Origin: Phenylobacterium deserti
Lineage (GTDB): Bacteria > Pseudomonadota > Alphaproteobacteria > Caulobacterales > Caulobacteraceae
Direction of reading: 5' to 3'
Assembly (NCBI GenBank): GCA_945883235.1
Contig: CAMCXF010000004.1
Location: forward strand, 87,608 to 151,607
Length of the DNA: 64,000 nucleotides
Positions 1 through 9,682 of this stretch are shown piece after piece; position 1 is the first letter of the stretch, and the number at the start of each line of letters is the position of its first letter. Under the pieces are notes generated by a model. It saw only the letters and a list, made by a program, of their open reading frames with translations, did not search any database and was not told the origin of the DNA. The translations under genes and the position numbers were made by a program.

Positions 1-2372
1 GGGTTGACCTGACCCTTTCGGCGGACGTGGCCCTGGCCATGCTTGGTGAAAACTCGGCGCGTGAAAGTCGGCTCAGCCTTAAGGCCCGCCTGCCCTATCC
101 TGACCTGAAGAAGGCCAGGCTGGATGGCCCGGTGACGGCGCGGGCACAGACCACCAGCCAGCGCCTCGCACGACCGGGGCAAAGTCTGGACGGCGGCGTC
201 GTGACGGCCGAATTCGCCGGCAAGGTCATGGGCGGCCAGAGCGATCTGGCTGTGCTGGGCCAGATGAAGACCGCGCTGACGGCAACGTCAGGTCAGTCCG
301 GCGAGGCTGTCGCCAAGGCTGTTCAGCTTGCGGCCAAGGCGCCGGACCTGACGTGGACGCGCAAGGGCGGCGACCGGGCATCGGCCACTCTGGACCTGAC
401 GGGCGGTGTCGAGACCGTGTCGGCGGGCGACCTGCAGCTGTCGACCGTTACCGTCCGTGGCGCAGGCCCCGTGGCGCTGAGCGCCTCGGGCGCAAGCGCC
501 AACCTGACCGGGAGCGCCGATCTGCGCGGCGGGTGGCGCGGCGGCGCGGCGGCGACGGCGCTGGACACGGCGCAGATGGTCGCCATCAAGCGCGCCGTAC
601 GCGGATTTCGTGTCACGGCGCCTGGCTTTACGTTGGCCTATGACAAGGGCTTGAGCGTCGGCCTGACGAAGCCGGCTGTGTTGATCCCGGATCGCGGCGG
701 TGCCGTTCGACTGACGGCTAGCTCGAAACAGCCCTTGTTCGGCCCCAAAGGCGGGGCGTTCCGCATCCAGACCGAAGGCGGCGGCGGCCTGCCGGTGGTG
801 GATGCCGACGTGACGCGCCTGGCGTTCGCCGACGGGGTGACGACGACCAGTGGTCGGATGCGGGCGAATGTTTCAGCCGGGCCGGTCGAAAGCGGCGATA
901 TCGATGTGTCGGGCCGACTGGTGGTGAAGTCGGGCGGGGTCAGCTTTCTGGCGGACCGGTGTGTGTCGCTGAAGGCGCGGCAACTGGAGTTCGGGGCCAA
1001 TGACATTGAGGCCCCGTCTGCCCGCCTCTGCGCAGCCGGTGGCCCGTTGTTCGCGGCCAAAGGCGGGGACTGGCGGCTGGCCGGTCGCCTGGAGGCGGTG
1101 ACCGCGCGTGTGCCGTTTGCGCTGGCGCAGATTGACGCGGGCGTGGCCACGCTCACGGCCACGTCGCGGCGGGGTCGCCTCAACGTCAACACGCGCGTGG
1201 GGTCTGCGCGCCTGCGTGACCTGAGCCCCGAGGCCCGGTTCAACCCGATCATGTTGAGCGGTGACATCGCGTTCGCGAACTACCTCTGGAAGGCCAATCT
1301 GGCGGCACGGGTGCCGGGCGGACCCGCCATCGGGCAGGTCGAGGTGACCCACGACATGGGACTTGGCTTCGGTCTGGCGGTGATCGACACCGACATGCTG
1401 CGGTTTGCGGCTGATGGGCTGCAACCGCTGCAGCTGTCACCGCTGGCGGCCGCAGTGGGTTCACCGGTGGAGGGAACGACGCGCTTCCAGGGCCGGTTCG
1501 AATGGGCCCGGCAGGGGGCAAGCAGCAGCGGTTCACTGAGCATCCCGGGCCTGGATTTCCAGAGCGCCGCCGGTGCGGTCGAGGGCCTGAAGGGCAGTAT
1601 CGTCTTCAGCAGTCTGGCTCCGCTTGTCGCCGCGCCGGGGCAGGAGCTGGAGATCACCCGCGTCGGATCCGTCCTGACGTTCACCGACCTCCGCGCCCGG
1701 TTCGGGTTAGCGGACAATCTGCTGAAGATTGCCGGTGGTGAAGCCCTGGTCGGTGGCGGCAAGGTACGCGTGGAGAGCCTGGAATATCCGCTGACGCCTG
1801 ATGCACCGGTCAAGGGCGTACTGATCTTTGAGGGCGTGCAACTGCACGATCTGGTCGAGGCCTCCCCCTTCGGTGACAAGATGGAGCTGGACGCGAAGGT
1901 CAGCGGCCGGATGGCGTTCGAGACCCGGGACGGGCGGGTGCGGATCCTCGGCGGTGACCTGAAAGCAGACCAGGCCGGGCGGATATCCATCGATCGGGTA
2001 GCGCTCACCGGCGTACAGGCCGACGGCGCGGTGCCGGCGGTCGCCAGCGCCAACGACACCTTCACCGACTTTGCCTATCAAGCGATGGAGAACCTGGCGT
2101 TCGACAAGCTGGACGCCACGCTGGCCAGTCGCGAGGACGGGCGGCTGGGCGTGCTGTTCCACATCGTCGGTCGCCATGACCCGCCGCAGAAACAACGGAT
2201 CCGTTTGAGCATTATGGACATTCTGCAGAAGCGCTTCATCGGCCGGAAATTACCCCTGCCGTCAGGAACCGGCGTAAACCTGACGCTGGATACGACCCTG
2301 AACCTGGACGATCTGCTGGCCGACTATGCCGAATACCGGAAGCTGCACAGTTCAGCTCCCGTTCAGCCCTAG
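1..2372 (+). CDS. ydbH: YdbH-family envelope protein, C-terminal part (5' end outside window)
   Basis: The frame is open from base 3, so only the last ~790 residues are present and the start lies upstream of the window. The protein is Ala/Gly/Val-rich with many short beta-strand-like stretches, as in AsmA/TamB-like repeating beta-groove proteins. Near the C terminus, a segment like 'YQAMENLAFDKLDATL' followed by 'FHIVGRHDPP' matches the conserved end of YdbH. The two following genes are YnbE- and YdbL-type, the standard partners. In E. coli YdbH is known to bridge the inner and outer membranes with the YnbE lipoprotein and to help outer-membrane lipid homeostasis. That role is transferred here by homology and gene context. 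Confidence 0.85.
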   Translation, partial: VDLTLSADVALAMLGENSARESRLSLKARLPYPDLKKARLDGPVTARAQTTSQRLARPGQSLDGGVVTAEFAGKVMGGQSDLAVLGQMKTALTATSGQSGEAVAKAVQLAAKAPDLTWTRKGGDRASATLDLTGGVETVSAGDLQLSTVTVRGAGPVALSASGASANLTGSADLRGGWRGGAAATALDTAQMVAIKRAVRGFRVTAPGFTLAYDKGLSVGLTKPAVLIPDRGGAVRLTASSKQPLFGPKGGAFRIQTEGGGGLPVVDADVTRLAFADGVTTTSGRMRANVSAGPVESGDIDVSGRLVVKSGGVSFLADRCVSLKARQLEFGANDIEAPSARLCAAGGPLFAAKGGDWRLAGRLEAVTARVPFALAQIDAGVATLTATSRRGRLNVNTRVGSARLRDLSPEARFNPIMLSGDIAFANYLWKANLAARVPGGPAIGQVEVTHDMGLGFGLAVIDTDMLRFAADGLQPLQLSPLAAAVGSPVEGTTRFQGRFEWARQGASSSGSLSIPGLDFQSAAGAVEGLKGSIVFSSLAPLVAAPGQELEITRVGSVLTFTDLRARFGLADNLLKIAGGEALVGGGKVRVESLEYPLTPDAPVKGVLIFEGVQLHDLVEASPFGDKMELDAKVSGRMAFETRDGRVRILGGDLKADQAGRISIDRVALTGVQADGAVPAVASANDTFTDFAYQAMENLAFDKLDATLASREDGRLGVLFHIVGRHDPPQKQRIRLSIMDILQKRFIGRKLPLPSGTGVNLTLDTTLNLDDLLADYAEYRKLHSSAPVQP

Positions 2373-2425
2373 TGTTTCACTCTGGAGACCATGATGAGAA
2401 ACGCGCCCACCAAGGGGACACCCAC

Positions 2426-2605
2426 ATGAGAGCACAGCTGATTGCGCTGGCCGGTCTGACGCTCGTCGGACTTGCGGCGTGTACGCCCACGATACGTGTG
2501 GAGGTCGCTCCGATCACGATTTACGCCAAGCTGGACGCCAATGTCCGGCTGCAGCTGGACGAGGACGTCAAGGCCTTGATCAGCAAAAACCCGAACCTGT
2601 TCTAA
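2426..2605 (+). CDS. ynbE: YnbE-like small outer-membrane lipoprotein
   Basis: This 59-residue lipoprotein has a short signal sequence ending in the lipobox LAAC, so the mature protein would start at the lipidated cysteine. The rest carries the family core 'VEVAPITIYAKLDANVRLQL'. I chose the ATG at 2426 because an AGGGGA ribosome binding site lies 7-8 bases before it; a GTG further upstream would add a tail with no signal-peptide logic. It follows ydbH by 53 bases and is followed closely by ydbL. In E. coli YnbE is the outer-membrane anchor that pairs with the C terminus of YdbH. Confidence 0.85.
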   Translation: MRAQLIALAGLTLVGLAACTPTIRVEVAPITIYAKLDANVRLQLDEDVKALISKNPNLF

Positions 2606-2618
2606 GGGGGACATGACC

Positions 2619-2978
2619 ATGCAGGGACGTGACTTCTTCAACGTCGGTGCCGCCGTGATGGCCGCGCTGGCTGTAACTCCGGCCGCCGCGGTCGCCATGG
2701 ACACCAAGGCCGTCGTCGATGCCGCCAAGACCGCGGGCATCGTCGGCGAGCAGGCCGACGGCTTTCTGGGCTGGGTGAAGCCCTCTTCGGATCCGGCGCT
2801 GAAGGGCGCGGTTCAGGAGATCAATGAGGGCCGGGCCGCACTCTACCGCCAGGCCGCCGCCAAGAACGGCGTCTCGGTCGAGGCGGCCGGCTCGTCGGCT
2901 TACACCACCGTGGTCCAGGCCCGGATCAAACCGGGTGAACACTACAAGCCCGCCAATGGCGGCTGGATGATGAAATAG
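2619..2978 (+). CDS. ydbL: YdbL family protein (DUF1318), periplasmic
   Basis: A Sec-type signal peptide (about residues 1-28, ending AAAVA) precedes a ~90-residue DUF1318 domain with 'GIVGEQADGFLGWV' and a C-terminal 'ARIKPGEHYK' segment. YdbL is the third member of the ydbH-ynbE-ydbL operon and is thought to act as a periplasmic accessory of the YdbH-YnbE bridge. Two ATGs compete: 2613 is only 2 bases from the AGGGGG ribosome binding site, while 2619 has 8-base spacing and is preferred. The gene begins 13 bases after ynbE ends, so the three genes are probably co-transcribed. Confidence 0.85.
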   Translation: MQGRDFFNVGAAVMAALAVTPAAAVAMDTKAVVDAAKTAGIVGEQADGFLGWVKPSSDPALKGAVQEINEGRAALYRQAAAKNGVSVEAAGSSAYTTVVQARIKPGEHYKPANGGWMMK

Positions 2979-2984
2979 GGCAAT

Positions 2985-3011
2985 CCCCGGCCGGCTTCGC
3001 TGCCGGTCGGG
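2985..3011. terminator. GC-rich hairpin after ydbL, possible terminator
   Basis: An imperfect inverted repeat (CCCCGGCCGGC / GCCGGTCGGG, loop TTCGCT) lies between the convergent ydbL and SOUL genes. There is no T run on either strand, so factor-independent termination is uncertain. Confidence 0.35.
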
Positions 3012-3025
3012 AATCCCTGCGACGT

Positions 3026-3664
3026 CTATCGCGTTGATATGGGCAGGGCGACCTCGTTGCGACGCATGGGTGGCAGGGTCCAGGGCGGGTCATAGAACCA
3101 GGTCACCGGCGCGCCCGTGACCGTCCAGCCGAGGGCCGCAACCTTGCCCTTCAGCTCTTCCGTCTTGCCCGCGACTGTGGCGCGACCCGCCAGCCCCGAG
3201 AACCGGAGCACCGCGAAACGCTGCGCCGGCAGTTCAGTGATTCGAACCCGTGAACTGTTGGGCTTCGGCAGCGTCTCGCGGGTGTACCTGGCCGGCATGA
3301 AAAACTGCACCCGCCACTCACCCTCCTTGCCGGCGGACTGGGCCACAGGCGCGGTCATGGCGATCGTTTCCGGACGCACGGCTGCCTGCGCCACAGGCGA
3401 GGTCATGGCGATGCTGGCCCGTCCCTGGTTGGCGCCAAAGATGTAGTCCGCGATGATTCGGAAGCCCTGGTTCCGGGCGGAGACTTCGTCGCCGCGCACC
3501 GTGGTTTCGGCCACCAGCCGGGGACTGTACTGCCGCAGTTCAACGCCACCTGACCGTTCCACCACGGCATACGGCGGCTGTTCAGTGGCGGCGCGGGCTA
3601 AACCGGACGGGAGTACCGCAGCCAAGGCTCCGACGCCAATTGCGCCAAGTCTGGTGAAATCCAT
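3026..3664 (-). CDS. SOUL-family heme-binding protein, exported
   Basis: A 212-residue protein with a probable signal peptide ending in ARA, followed by a SOUL domain recognised by 'YAVVERSGGVELRQYSPRLV', the repeated 'IAMTSPVAQ'/'IAMTAPVAQ' motif and a 'VTWFYDPPWTLPPMRRNEV' ending. SOUL/HBP proteins bind heme or other porphyrins, and bacterial members have no settled function. The start at 3664 has a GGAGAG ribosome binding site; an upstream start would place extra residues before the signal peptide. The gene is convergent with ydbL and stands alone. Confidence 0.85.
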   Translation of the reverse strand: MDFTRLGAIGVGALAAVLPSGLARAATEQPPYAVVERSGGVELRQYSPRLVAETTVRGDEVSARNQGFRIIADYIFGANQGRASIAMTSPVAQAAVRPETIAMTAPVAQSAGKEGEWRVQFFMPARYTRETLPKPNSSRVRITELPAQRFAVLRFSGLAGRATVAGKTEELKGKVAALGWTVTGAPVTWFYDPPWTLPPMRRNEVALPISTR

Positions 3665-3803
3665 CGTCTCTCCGATTTGGGGATAGACCCTGACCGGGCC
3701 ATATGTGACGCAACGCCATGATGATAGCACATGTTCCTCACCGCAAAACGTCGTCGGCGCAGGGTCGCGCTACACCTGCGCCCGGGGGCAGAGCCGCAAA
3801 ACC

Positions 3804-4004
3804 ATGAGCCAGGTCGATAAGGCCGCTATGGCCACAGCCCTGGCGCTGATGGGTCAATACGGCGAGGACGCGGAAGTCATCGCCATGCTGCGCGCCGCCG
3901 AATACGCCGCCCTGGGTGACGTCGACGGGCTGGCCCAGTGGGACCAGATCCTCGCCTGCCTCGCCAGCCTCTCGGACGGCGTCATGCCCGATCAACTGAA
4001 CTGA
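3804..4004 (+). CDS. Small conserved-looking hypothetical protein
   Basis: A 66-residue acidic, Ala/Leu-rich protein starting 'MSQVDKAAMATALALMGQYG', predicted all-helical, with no signal peptide or membrane segment. I do not recognise a family. It was called because the composition is protein-like and the frame fits the gap before the convergent glcB stop. The frame is open further upstream to 3705, but that part reads like noncoding sequence. The function is unknown. Confidence 0.5.
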   Translation: MSQVDKAAMATALALMGQYGEDAEVIAMLRAAEYAALGDVDGLAQWDQILACLASLSDGVMPDQLN

Positions 4005-4007
4005 CGA

Positions 4008-6182
4008 TCAGGCCGCGCCGAGCTGGGCTTTCCGCTGGCGCCGCCGCCGCGTCAGAATGTGCTCCGTATAGCCGTTCGGCTGGTCGCGACCCTCGAACAC
4101 CAGCTCCAGCGCGGCCTGGAAGGCGACGCTGTCCGGGTTTCCGGCCATCGCCTGATAGAGCGGATCGCCGGCGTTCTGGGCGTCGACCACGCCGGCCATA
4201 CGCGACATCGTCTCCCGCACCTGGGCCTCGGAGCAGACTGCGTGGTGCAGCCAGTTGGCGATGTGCTGGCTTGAGATGCGCAAGGTGGCGCGGTCTTCCA
4301 TCAGGCCCACGTCGTGGATGTCCGGCACCTTGGAACAGCCGACACCCTGGTCGATCCAGCGCACCACATAGCCCAGGATGCCCTGGGCGTTGTTGTCCAG
4401 CTCCTGCTGGACGTCGGCGGGGCTCCAGTTGGACTTCGCGAGTGGCGGCGTGAGCAGGTCTGTCAGGCCGGTAGGTTCGCCCGCCGCCGCCATGGTGTTC
4501 TGCAACGCCGGAACATCGACCTGGTGATAGTGCAGGGCGTGCAGCACGGCGGCCGTCGGTGACGGCACCCAGGCGGTGTTGGCACCGGCCTTGGGATGGC
4601 CGACCTTGGCGGCCAGCATTTCCTTCATCATGTCGGGCATGGCCCACATGCCCTTGCCGATCTGGGCGTGGCCGGGAAAGCCGGTGGCCAGGCCGATCTC
4701 GACGTTGCGCTTTTCATAGGCCGGCAGCCAGGGCTCGGCCTTGATGGCATCCTTGCGGACGACCGGGCCGGCTTCCATGGCGGTGTGGATCTCGTCGCCG
4801 GTGCGGTCGAGGAAGCCGGTGTTGATGAAGACGATGCGGTCGCGGGCCGCATGGATGGAGGCCTTGAGGTTGGCGCTGGTGCGGCGCTCCTCGTCCATGA
4901 TGCCAATCTTGACGGTGTTGCGGGGGAGGCCCAGGGCGTCCTCGACCTGGTCGAACAGGCTCATGGCCAGGGCCACTTCGTCGGGTCCGTGCATCTTGGG
5001 TTTGACGACATAGACCGAGCCTGCCGGGCTGTTGCGGCGGGCGCCGTTCAGGTCATGCAGTGCGGCCGTGACGGTGATCAGGGCGTCGATGGCGGTCTCA
5101 TAGACGGGCTGGCCGTTCAGGGTGACCATGTCGGTCAGCATGTGGTGTCCGACGTTGCGGACCAGCATCAGGCTGCGACCTTTCAGGGTCAGGTCGCCGC
5201 CGGCGGATGCCTGATAGACGCGGTCCGGATCGAGGCGGCGGGTTTCCGTGGTGCCCCCCTTGGCGAAGGTCGCCGACAGGTCACCGCGCATCAGGCCCAG
5301 CCAGTTCCGATAGACGCCGACCTTGTCCTCGGCGTCGACGGCGGCGACCGAGTCCTCGCAGTCCTGGATGGCGGTCAGCGCGGCCTCGACCAAAACGTCG
5401 GACACACCGGCCGGATCGTCCTTGCCGATGTTGTGGGTGGGGTCGATCTGGATTTCCAGGTGAAGGCTGTTGTGGGTGAGCAGCACGCCGTCCGGTGCCT
5501 CGGCGGCGCCTCGCCAGCCGACAAACCGGGCGGGCGACGACAGGGTCGTCTCGCGATCACCGCTCAGACGCACTGACAAGGTGCCGTTCTTCACGGCGTA
5601 ACCGACCGCGTCAGCATGCGACCCGGAAGACAGGGGCGCAACCCGGTCGAGCAGACCACGCGCGAACGCGATCACCTTGGCACCACGCAGCGGGTCATAG
5701 CCCTTGACGCCGGTCGGAGGCTCGATCGCGTCGGTGCCGTACAGCGCATCATAGAGGCTACCCCAGCGCGCGTTGGCGGCGTTGAGCGCAAAGCGGCCGT
5801 TGGACACAGGCACCACCAGCTGCGGACCGGCAGTCCGGGCAATCTCCGGGTCGACGTTTTCGGTGGTGATGTGGAAGGCTGGGGGCTGGGGCAGCAGGTA
5901 ACCGATTTCGGTCAGGAAGGCGGTCTGGTCGGCGATCGACACCGTCTTGCCGCGCCGCTCGCGCCACCAGCTGTCGATCTGCGCCTGCAGGTCATCGCGC
6001 CGGGCCAGCAGGGCGGCGTTCTTTGGCGAGAAGTCGGCCAGGATGTCGTTGAACGCCGCCCAGTAGGCGGCAGCAGCGACGCCCGTGCCGGGCAGCAGAT
6101 CCTGCTCCACGAACGCGTGCAGGAAATCGTCGACGGCGAGGGCCGGGGAAACATTCATAGGAGCTCTCAACACAGTCTTCAT
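4008..6182 (-). CDS. glcB: Malate synthase G
   Basis: At 724 residues this matches the usual size of monomeric malate synthase G. It condenses glyoxylate with acetyl-CoA to malate, the second step of the glyoxylate shunt. Family stretches include '[14 protein letters not shown]', '[17 protein letters not shown]' and '[15 protein letters not shown]', which carries the active-site arginine/glutamate region. The gene lies downstream of aceA in the same direction, separated by 213 bases that hold repeat element A, so the two may be co-expressed. The start is ambiguous: ATG 6182 (AGGGG upstream, short spacing) or ATG 6158 (GAGAG upstream), which would remove eight residues. Confidence 0.95.
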   Translation of the reverse strand: MKTVLRAPMNVSPALAVDDFLHAFVEQDLLPGTGVAAAAYWAAFNDILADFSPKNAALLARRDDLQAQIDSWWRERRGKTVSIADQTAFLTEIGYLLPQPPAFHITTENVDPEIARTAGPQLVVPVSNGRFALNAANARWGSLYDALYGTDAIEPPTGVKGYDPLRGAKVIAFARGLLDRVAPLSSGSHADAVGYAVKNGTLSVRLSGDRETTLSSPARFVGWRGAAEAPDGVLLTHNSLHLEIQIDPTHNIGKDDPAGVSDVLVEAALTAIQDCEDSVAAVDAEDKVGVYRNWLGLMRGDLSATFAKGGTTETRRLDPDRVYQASAGGDLTLKGRSLMLVRNVGHHMLTDMVTLNGQPVYETAIDALITVTAALHDLNGARRNSPAGSVYVVKPKMHGPDEVALAMSLFDQVEDALGLPRNTVKIGIMDEERRTSANLKASIHAARDRIVFINTGFLDRTGDEIHTAMEAGPVVRKDAIKAEPWLPAYEKRNVEIGLATGFPGHAQIGKGMWAMPDMMKEMLAAKVGHPKAGANTAWVPSPTAAVLHALHYHQVDVPALQNTMAAAGEPTGLTDLLTPPLAKSNWSPADVQQELDNNAQGILGYVVRWIDQGVGCSKVPDIHDVGLMEDRATLRISSQHIANWLHHAVCSEAQVRETMSRMAGVVDAQNAGDPLYQAMAGNPDSVAFQAALELVFEGRDQPNGYTEHILTRRRRQRKAQLGAA

Positions 6183-6193
6183 CCGCCCCTGTC

Positions 6194-6380
6194 GCTCTCC
6201 TCCCCCGTCGGGGGAGGGGGACCACGAAGTGGTGGAGAGGGCATGCCACCACTTGGGACTATGACACGCTGGAAGCGCTTGACCCGAATGATCCCGGAGA
6301 CCTTCCGACGCGGTGCGACGGCGGCCCCCTCCACCCCGCTACGGGCGGTCCCCCTCCCCCGACGTGTGAGGAGAGGGACG
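6194..6380. repeat. Interspersed composite inverted repeat, copy A
   Basis: Two oppositely oriented GC-rich palindromic arms, one around 6194-6246 and one around 6321-6380, share the core 'CGGGGGAGGGGGACC', with a ~75-base centre between them. The right arm is preceded by 'GTGCGACGGCGGCCCCCTCC', which recurs in copies B and C. It fills the gap between aceA and glcB. Confidence 0.75.
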
Positions 6381-6395
6381 TCTGAGGTTTCGACT

Positions 6396-7988
6396 TCAGG
6401 CGAACTGGCCCATCGTATTGTGGACGCCGCCCGCCTTGAGGGCAGCTTCGCCTGCAAAGTATTCCTTGTGGTCGTCGCCGACGTCGGAGCCGGACATGTT
6501 CTGGTGCTTCACGCAGGCGATACCCTGGCGGATTTCCTGGCGCTGGACGCCGAGGACGTAGCCCAGCATGCCCTGGCTGCCGAAGTATTCCTTGGCCAGG
6601 TTGTCGGTGGACAGTGCGGCGGTGTGATAGGTCGGCAGCGTGATCAGGTGGTGGAAGATCCCCGCCCGCTTGGCGCTGTCGGCCTGGAAGGTCCGGATCT
6701 GCTCATCGGCCTCGATGGCCAGCGGTGTGGTATCGTAGACCACGCTCATCAGCTTTTCGCGCTCGTAGGCCGAGACGTCCTTGCCTGCGGCCTTCATGGC
6801 GTCGAACACCTGCTGGCGGAAGTTCAGGGTCCAGTTGAAGGACGGCGAGTTGTTGTAGGCCAGCTTGGCGTTGGGGATGACCTCACGGATGCGGTCGACC
6901 ATGCCCGCGATCTGGGAAATGTGCGGCTTTTCGGTTTCGATCCACAGCAGGTCCGCGCCGTTCTGCAAGCTGGTGATGCTGTCGAGGACGCAGCGGTCTT
7001 CGCCTGTGCCTTCGCGGAACTGGAACAGGTTGGACGGCAGGCGCTTGGGCCGCAGCAGCTTGCCGCCGCGATTGATGACCACGTCGCCGTTCTTCATGTC
7101 GGCGGGGGCGATCTCTTCACAGTCGAGGAAGCTGTTGTACTGGTCGCCGATGTCGCCGGGCGTATGGCTGACGGCGATCTGCTTGGTGAGGCCCGCGCCC
7201 AGGCTGTCGGTGCGGGTGACGATGATGCCATTGTCGACGCCGAGCTCGAGGAAGGCGTAGCGGCAGGCTCGCACCTTGGCCAGGAAGTCCTCGTGCGGGA
7301 CCGTGACCTTGCCGTCCTGGTGGCCGCACTGCTTTTCGTCGGAGACCTGGTTCTCGATCTGGAGGGCGCAGGCGCCGGCCTCGATCATCTTCTTGGCCAG
7401 CAGATAGGTGGCCTCGGCATTGCCGAAGCCGGCGTCGATGTCGGCGATGATCGGCACGACGTGGGTCTCGTAATTGTCGATCGCGTCGGTGAGCTTTTGT
7501 TCCTTGGCCTTGTCGCCGGCCGCGCGGGCGGCGTCCAGGTCGCGGAACATCATGCCGAGCTCACGGGCGTCGGCCTGCTTGAGGAAGGTGTAGATCTCCT
7601 CGATCAGGGCCGGTACCGAGGTCTTCTCGTGCATCGACTGGTCGGGCAGCGGGCCGAAGTCGGAGCGCAGCGCCGCGACCATCCAGCCGGAGAGGTAGAT
7701 GTAGCGCTGCTTCGTCGTACCGAAGTGCTTCTTGATCGAGATCATCTTTTGCTGGGCGACGAAGCCGTGCCAGCAGCCGAGGCTCTGGGTGTAGTTGGCG
7801 GGGTCGGCGTCATAGGCGGCCATGTCGGCGCGCATGGTCCCGGCGGTGAACTTGGCGATCTCCAGACCGGTCTTGAAACGGTTCTGCAGCCGCATGCGGG
7901 CCACGCTCTCGGCGTTGATGCCGTCCCAGGTGCCATTCTTGCTCTTGATGAGCTGGCTCATCTCGATGATGTGGTCTTGATACGCCAT
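6396..7988 (-). CDS. aceA: Isocitrate lyase (long ~530-residue type)
   Basis: This enzyme splits isocitrate to succinate and glyoxylate, the first step of the glyoxylate shunt. The sequence shows 'HVVPIIADIDAGFGNAEATY' (metal and substrate site), the catalytic-loop motif 'KQCGHQDGK' (a variant of KKCGH) and 'LAYNNSPSFNW'. At 530 residues from ATG 7988 it belongs to the longer isocitrate lyase subgroup. The ATG at 7988 gives the normal 'MAYQDHI' start; the frame is open a further 15 codons upstream but lacks a better site. It is divergent from the ScfR/RamB-type regulator at 8158, which probably controls it. Confidence 0.95.
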   Translation of the reverse strand: MAYQDHIIEMSQLIKSKNGTWDGINAESVARMRLQNRFKTGLEIAKFTAGTMRADMAAYDADPANYTQSLGCWHGFVAQQKMISIKKHFGTTKQRYIYLSGWMVAALRSDFGPLPDQSMHEKTSVPALIEEIYTFLKQADARELGMMFRDLDAARAAGDKAKEQKLTDAIDNYETHVVPIIADIDAGFGNAEATYLLAKKMIEAGACALQIENQVSDEKQCGHQDGKVTVPHEDFLAKVRACRYAFLELGVDNGIIVTRTDSLGAGLTKQIAVSHTPGDIGDQYNSFLDCEEIAPADMKNGDVVINRGGKLLRPKRLPSNLFQFREGTGEDRCVLDSITSLQNGADLLWIETEKPHISQIAGMVDRIREVIPNAKLAYNNSPSFNWTLNFRQQVFDAMKAAGKDVSAYEREKLMSVVYDTTPLAIEADEQIRTFQADSAKRAGIFHHLITLPTYHTAALSTDNLAKEYFGSQGMLGYVLGVQRQEIRQGIACVKHQNMSGSDVGDDHKEYFAGEAALKAGGVHNTMGQFA

Positions 7989-8098
7989 GTGTCTTTTCCG
8001 CATTTTGTCGGGGTCCAGGGGCCGCCCGAGCATGAAGCGTGCCGTTACAGGGCGGTCCAGCCATAGGGGAAGGTTGCATCCGGTCTAGATGTCAAACT

Positions 8099-8125
8099 TT
8101 ACAGGAATTGATTGTAATGTTGTAA
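8099..8125. promoter_or_regulatory. Candidate operator in the aceA / regulator divergent region
   Basis: The 169-base gap between aceA and the regulator contains TTACA at 8099-8103 and TGTAA at 8113-8117 (an inverted pair with a 9-base spacer), a further TGTAA at 8121-8125 and another TTACA at 8045-8049. It is plausible as a binding site of the divergent XRE-type regulator. The link is inferred from position only. Confidence 0.4.
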
Positions 8126-8157
8126 GGTTCCGACAACTTGAATCCCGTGAGCCAGAG

Positions 8158-9573
8158 ATGCCGACCGAACGCCGCCTCTACGTCGGACCCAATCTGCGAC
8201 GCGTGAGGCGGGACCTGGGGCTGACCCAGGCCGATATGGCGGCGGACCTGGATGTGTCGGCGTCCTATGTCGCCCTGCTGGAGCGAAACCACCGGCCCTT
8301 GAGCGCCGAGATGCTGCTGCGGCTGGCCCAGACCTACAAGCTGGACATGGCCGTTCTGGCCGGGACGCGGGGTGCGGACGAGGCGGCCAGGCTGCAGGCG
8401 GTGTTGAAGGACCCGATGTTTGCCGACATCGATCTGCCGCCGCTGGAAGCGGCTGACGCGGTGGGCAACTTTCCGGGCATCACCGAGGCGTTCCTTCGGC
8501 TCTACACCACCTATCAGGAGGAGCAGCTGGCGCTGGCCGACCGGGGGGCCGAGACCTTTGAGGCCGGCGGCCTAACAGACGCTGCCGATCCGGTCGCAGA
8601 GGCACGCCGTTTCCTGGCCGCAAGACGCAACAGCTTTCCCAGTCTGGATGACGCCGCAGAACGACTGGCCCAGGCTGTGGCTGGTCACGACAGTCTGGCG
8701 GGATACCTGAAGGCGCGCCACGGCCTGCGCACGCGGCGATTGCCGTCCAGCGTTATGGTCGGCTCGACCCGTCGACTTGACCGGCATCGCAAGGAAATCC
8801 TGCTGGACGACGGCATGGATACCGCCAGCCAGACATTCCAGCTGGCCTTGCAGTTGGCCTATCTGGAAATGCGAGGCGAGATCGACGCCGAGCTGGGCGG
8901 TGGCGCGTTTGCCACCGAGAGCGGTGAGCGCCTGACCCGCCGGGCGCTGGCCAGCTATGCGGCAGCCGCCGTGCTGATGCCCTATTCTGCGTTCGCCCGG
9001 GCAGTTGAGGCGCGCCACTACGATGTTGAGGCTCTGGCCCGGCAGTTCGGGGCCAGTTTCGAACAGACCGCCCACCGCATGACCACGCTGCAGAAGCCCG
9101 GTCAGGAACGGGTGCCGTTTTTCTTCATCCGGGTTGATCCGGCGGGCAATGTTTCAAAACGCCTGGACGGGGCGGGGTTCCCGTTCGCGCGGCATGGCGG
9201 CGGCTGCCCGCTGTGGTCGGTGCATCACGCCTTCAGCACCCCGCGCCAGATTGTCACCCAGTGGCTGGAGCTGCCGGACGGCCAGCGGTTCTTTTCCATT
9301 GCCAGGACGGTGACGGCCGGCGGGGGCGGCTTTGGTGTACCGCGGGTCGAACGCGCCATCGCGCTGGGCTGCGCTGCCGAGCACGCCGGACGCCTGATCT
9401 ATACCCGCGACCAGCCGGGATTGGGGGCCGACGCAGCGACGCCGATCGGGGTGACCTGTCGGCTGTGTCATCGCACGGAGTGCACCGCGCGCTCGGCGCC
9501 GCCCATTGGCCGCCAGATTCTGTCAGATGACGTCCGCCGCACCGGCGCGCCGTTTGGCTTCTCGGACACCTGA
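8158..9573 (+). CDS. ScfR/RamB-type XRE transcriptional regulator of short-chain fatty acid metabolism
   Basis: A 471-residue protein with an N-terminal XRE helix-turn-helix (about residues 10-65, 'LGLTQADMAADLDVSASYVA'), a central IrrE-like domain and a C-terminal DUF2083-type domain ending in the cysteine cluster 'CRLCHRTEC', a likely zinc site. The IrrE-like core reads 'FQLALQLAYLE', so the HExxH of active IrrE proteases is absent. Relatives (RamB, ScfR) regulate acetate, propionate and glyoxylate genes. Divergence from aceA supports that role here. ATG 8158 was chosen because the domain begins right after it; the open frame upstream runs through the probable promoter. Confidence 0.85.
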   Translation: MPTERRLYVGPNLRRVRRDLGLTQADMAADLDVSASYVALLERNHRPLSAEMLLRLAQTYKLDMAVLAGTRGADEAARLQAVLKDPMFADIDLPPLEAADAVGNFPGITEAFLRLYTTYQEEQLALADRGAETFEAGGLTDAADPVAEARRFLAARRNSFPSLDDAAERLAQAVAGHDSLAGYLKARHGLRTRRLPSSVMVGSTRRLDRHRKEILLDDGMDTASQTFQLALQLAYLEMRGEIDAELGGGAFATESGERLTRRALASYAAAAVLMPYSAFARAVEARHYDVEALARQFGASFEQTAHRMTTLQKPGQERVPFFFIRVDPAGNVSKRLDGAGFPFARHGGGCPLWSVHHAFSTPRQIVTQWLELPDGQRFFSIARTVTAGGGGFGVPRVERAIALGCAAEHAGRLIYTRDQPGLGADAATPIGVTCRLCHRTECTARSAPPIGRQILSDDVRRTGAPFGFSDT

Positions 9574-9682
9574 CGGCAAGTCGCCAGCGCGCGGGACCCG
9601 CGTTGCGCCCGTGAAATGTTGTCTATTGGCCACCCTTGTTTTCCGGGGCAGAACAGCGTTGCACAAAGGAAATACACGTCAG

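Noticed and set aside
5616..8066. 816-codon open frame on the plus strand opposite glcB and aceA
   Set aside because: It is antisense to two certain genes and its Asp/Gly/Val-rich sequence is the mirror of their codon pattern. Long antisense frames are common in high-GC DNA.
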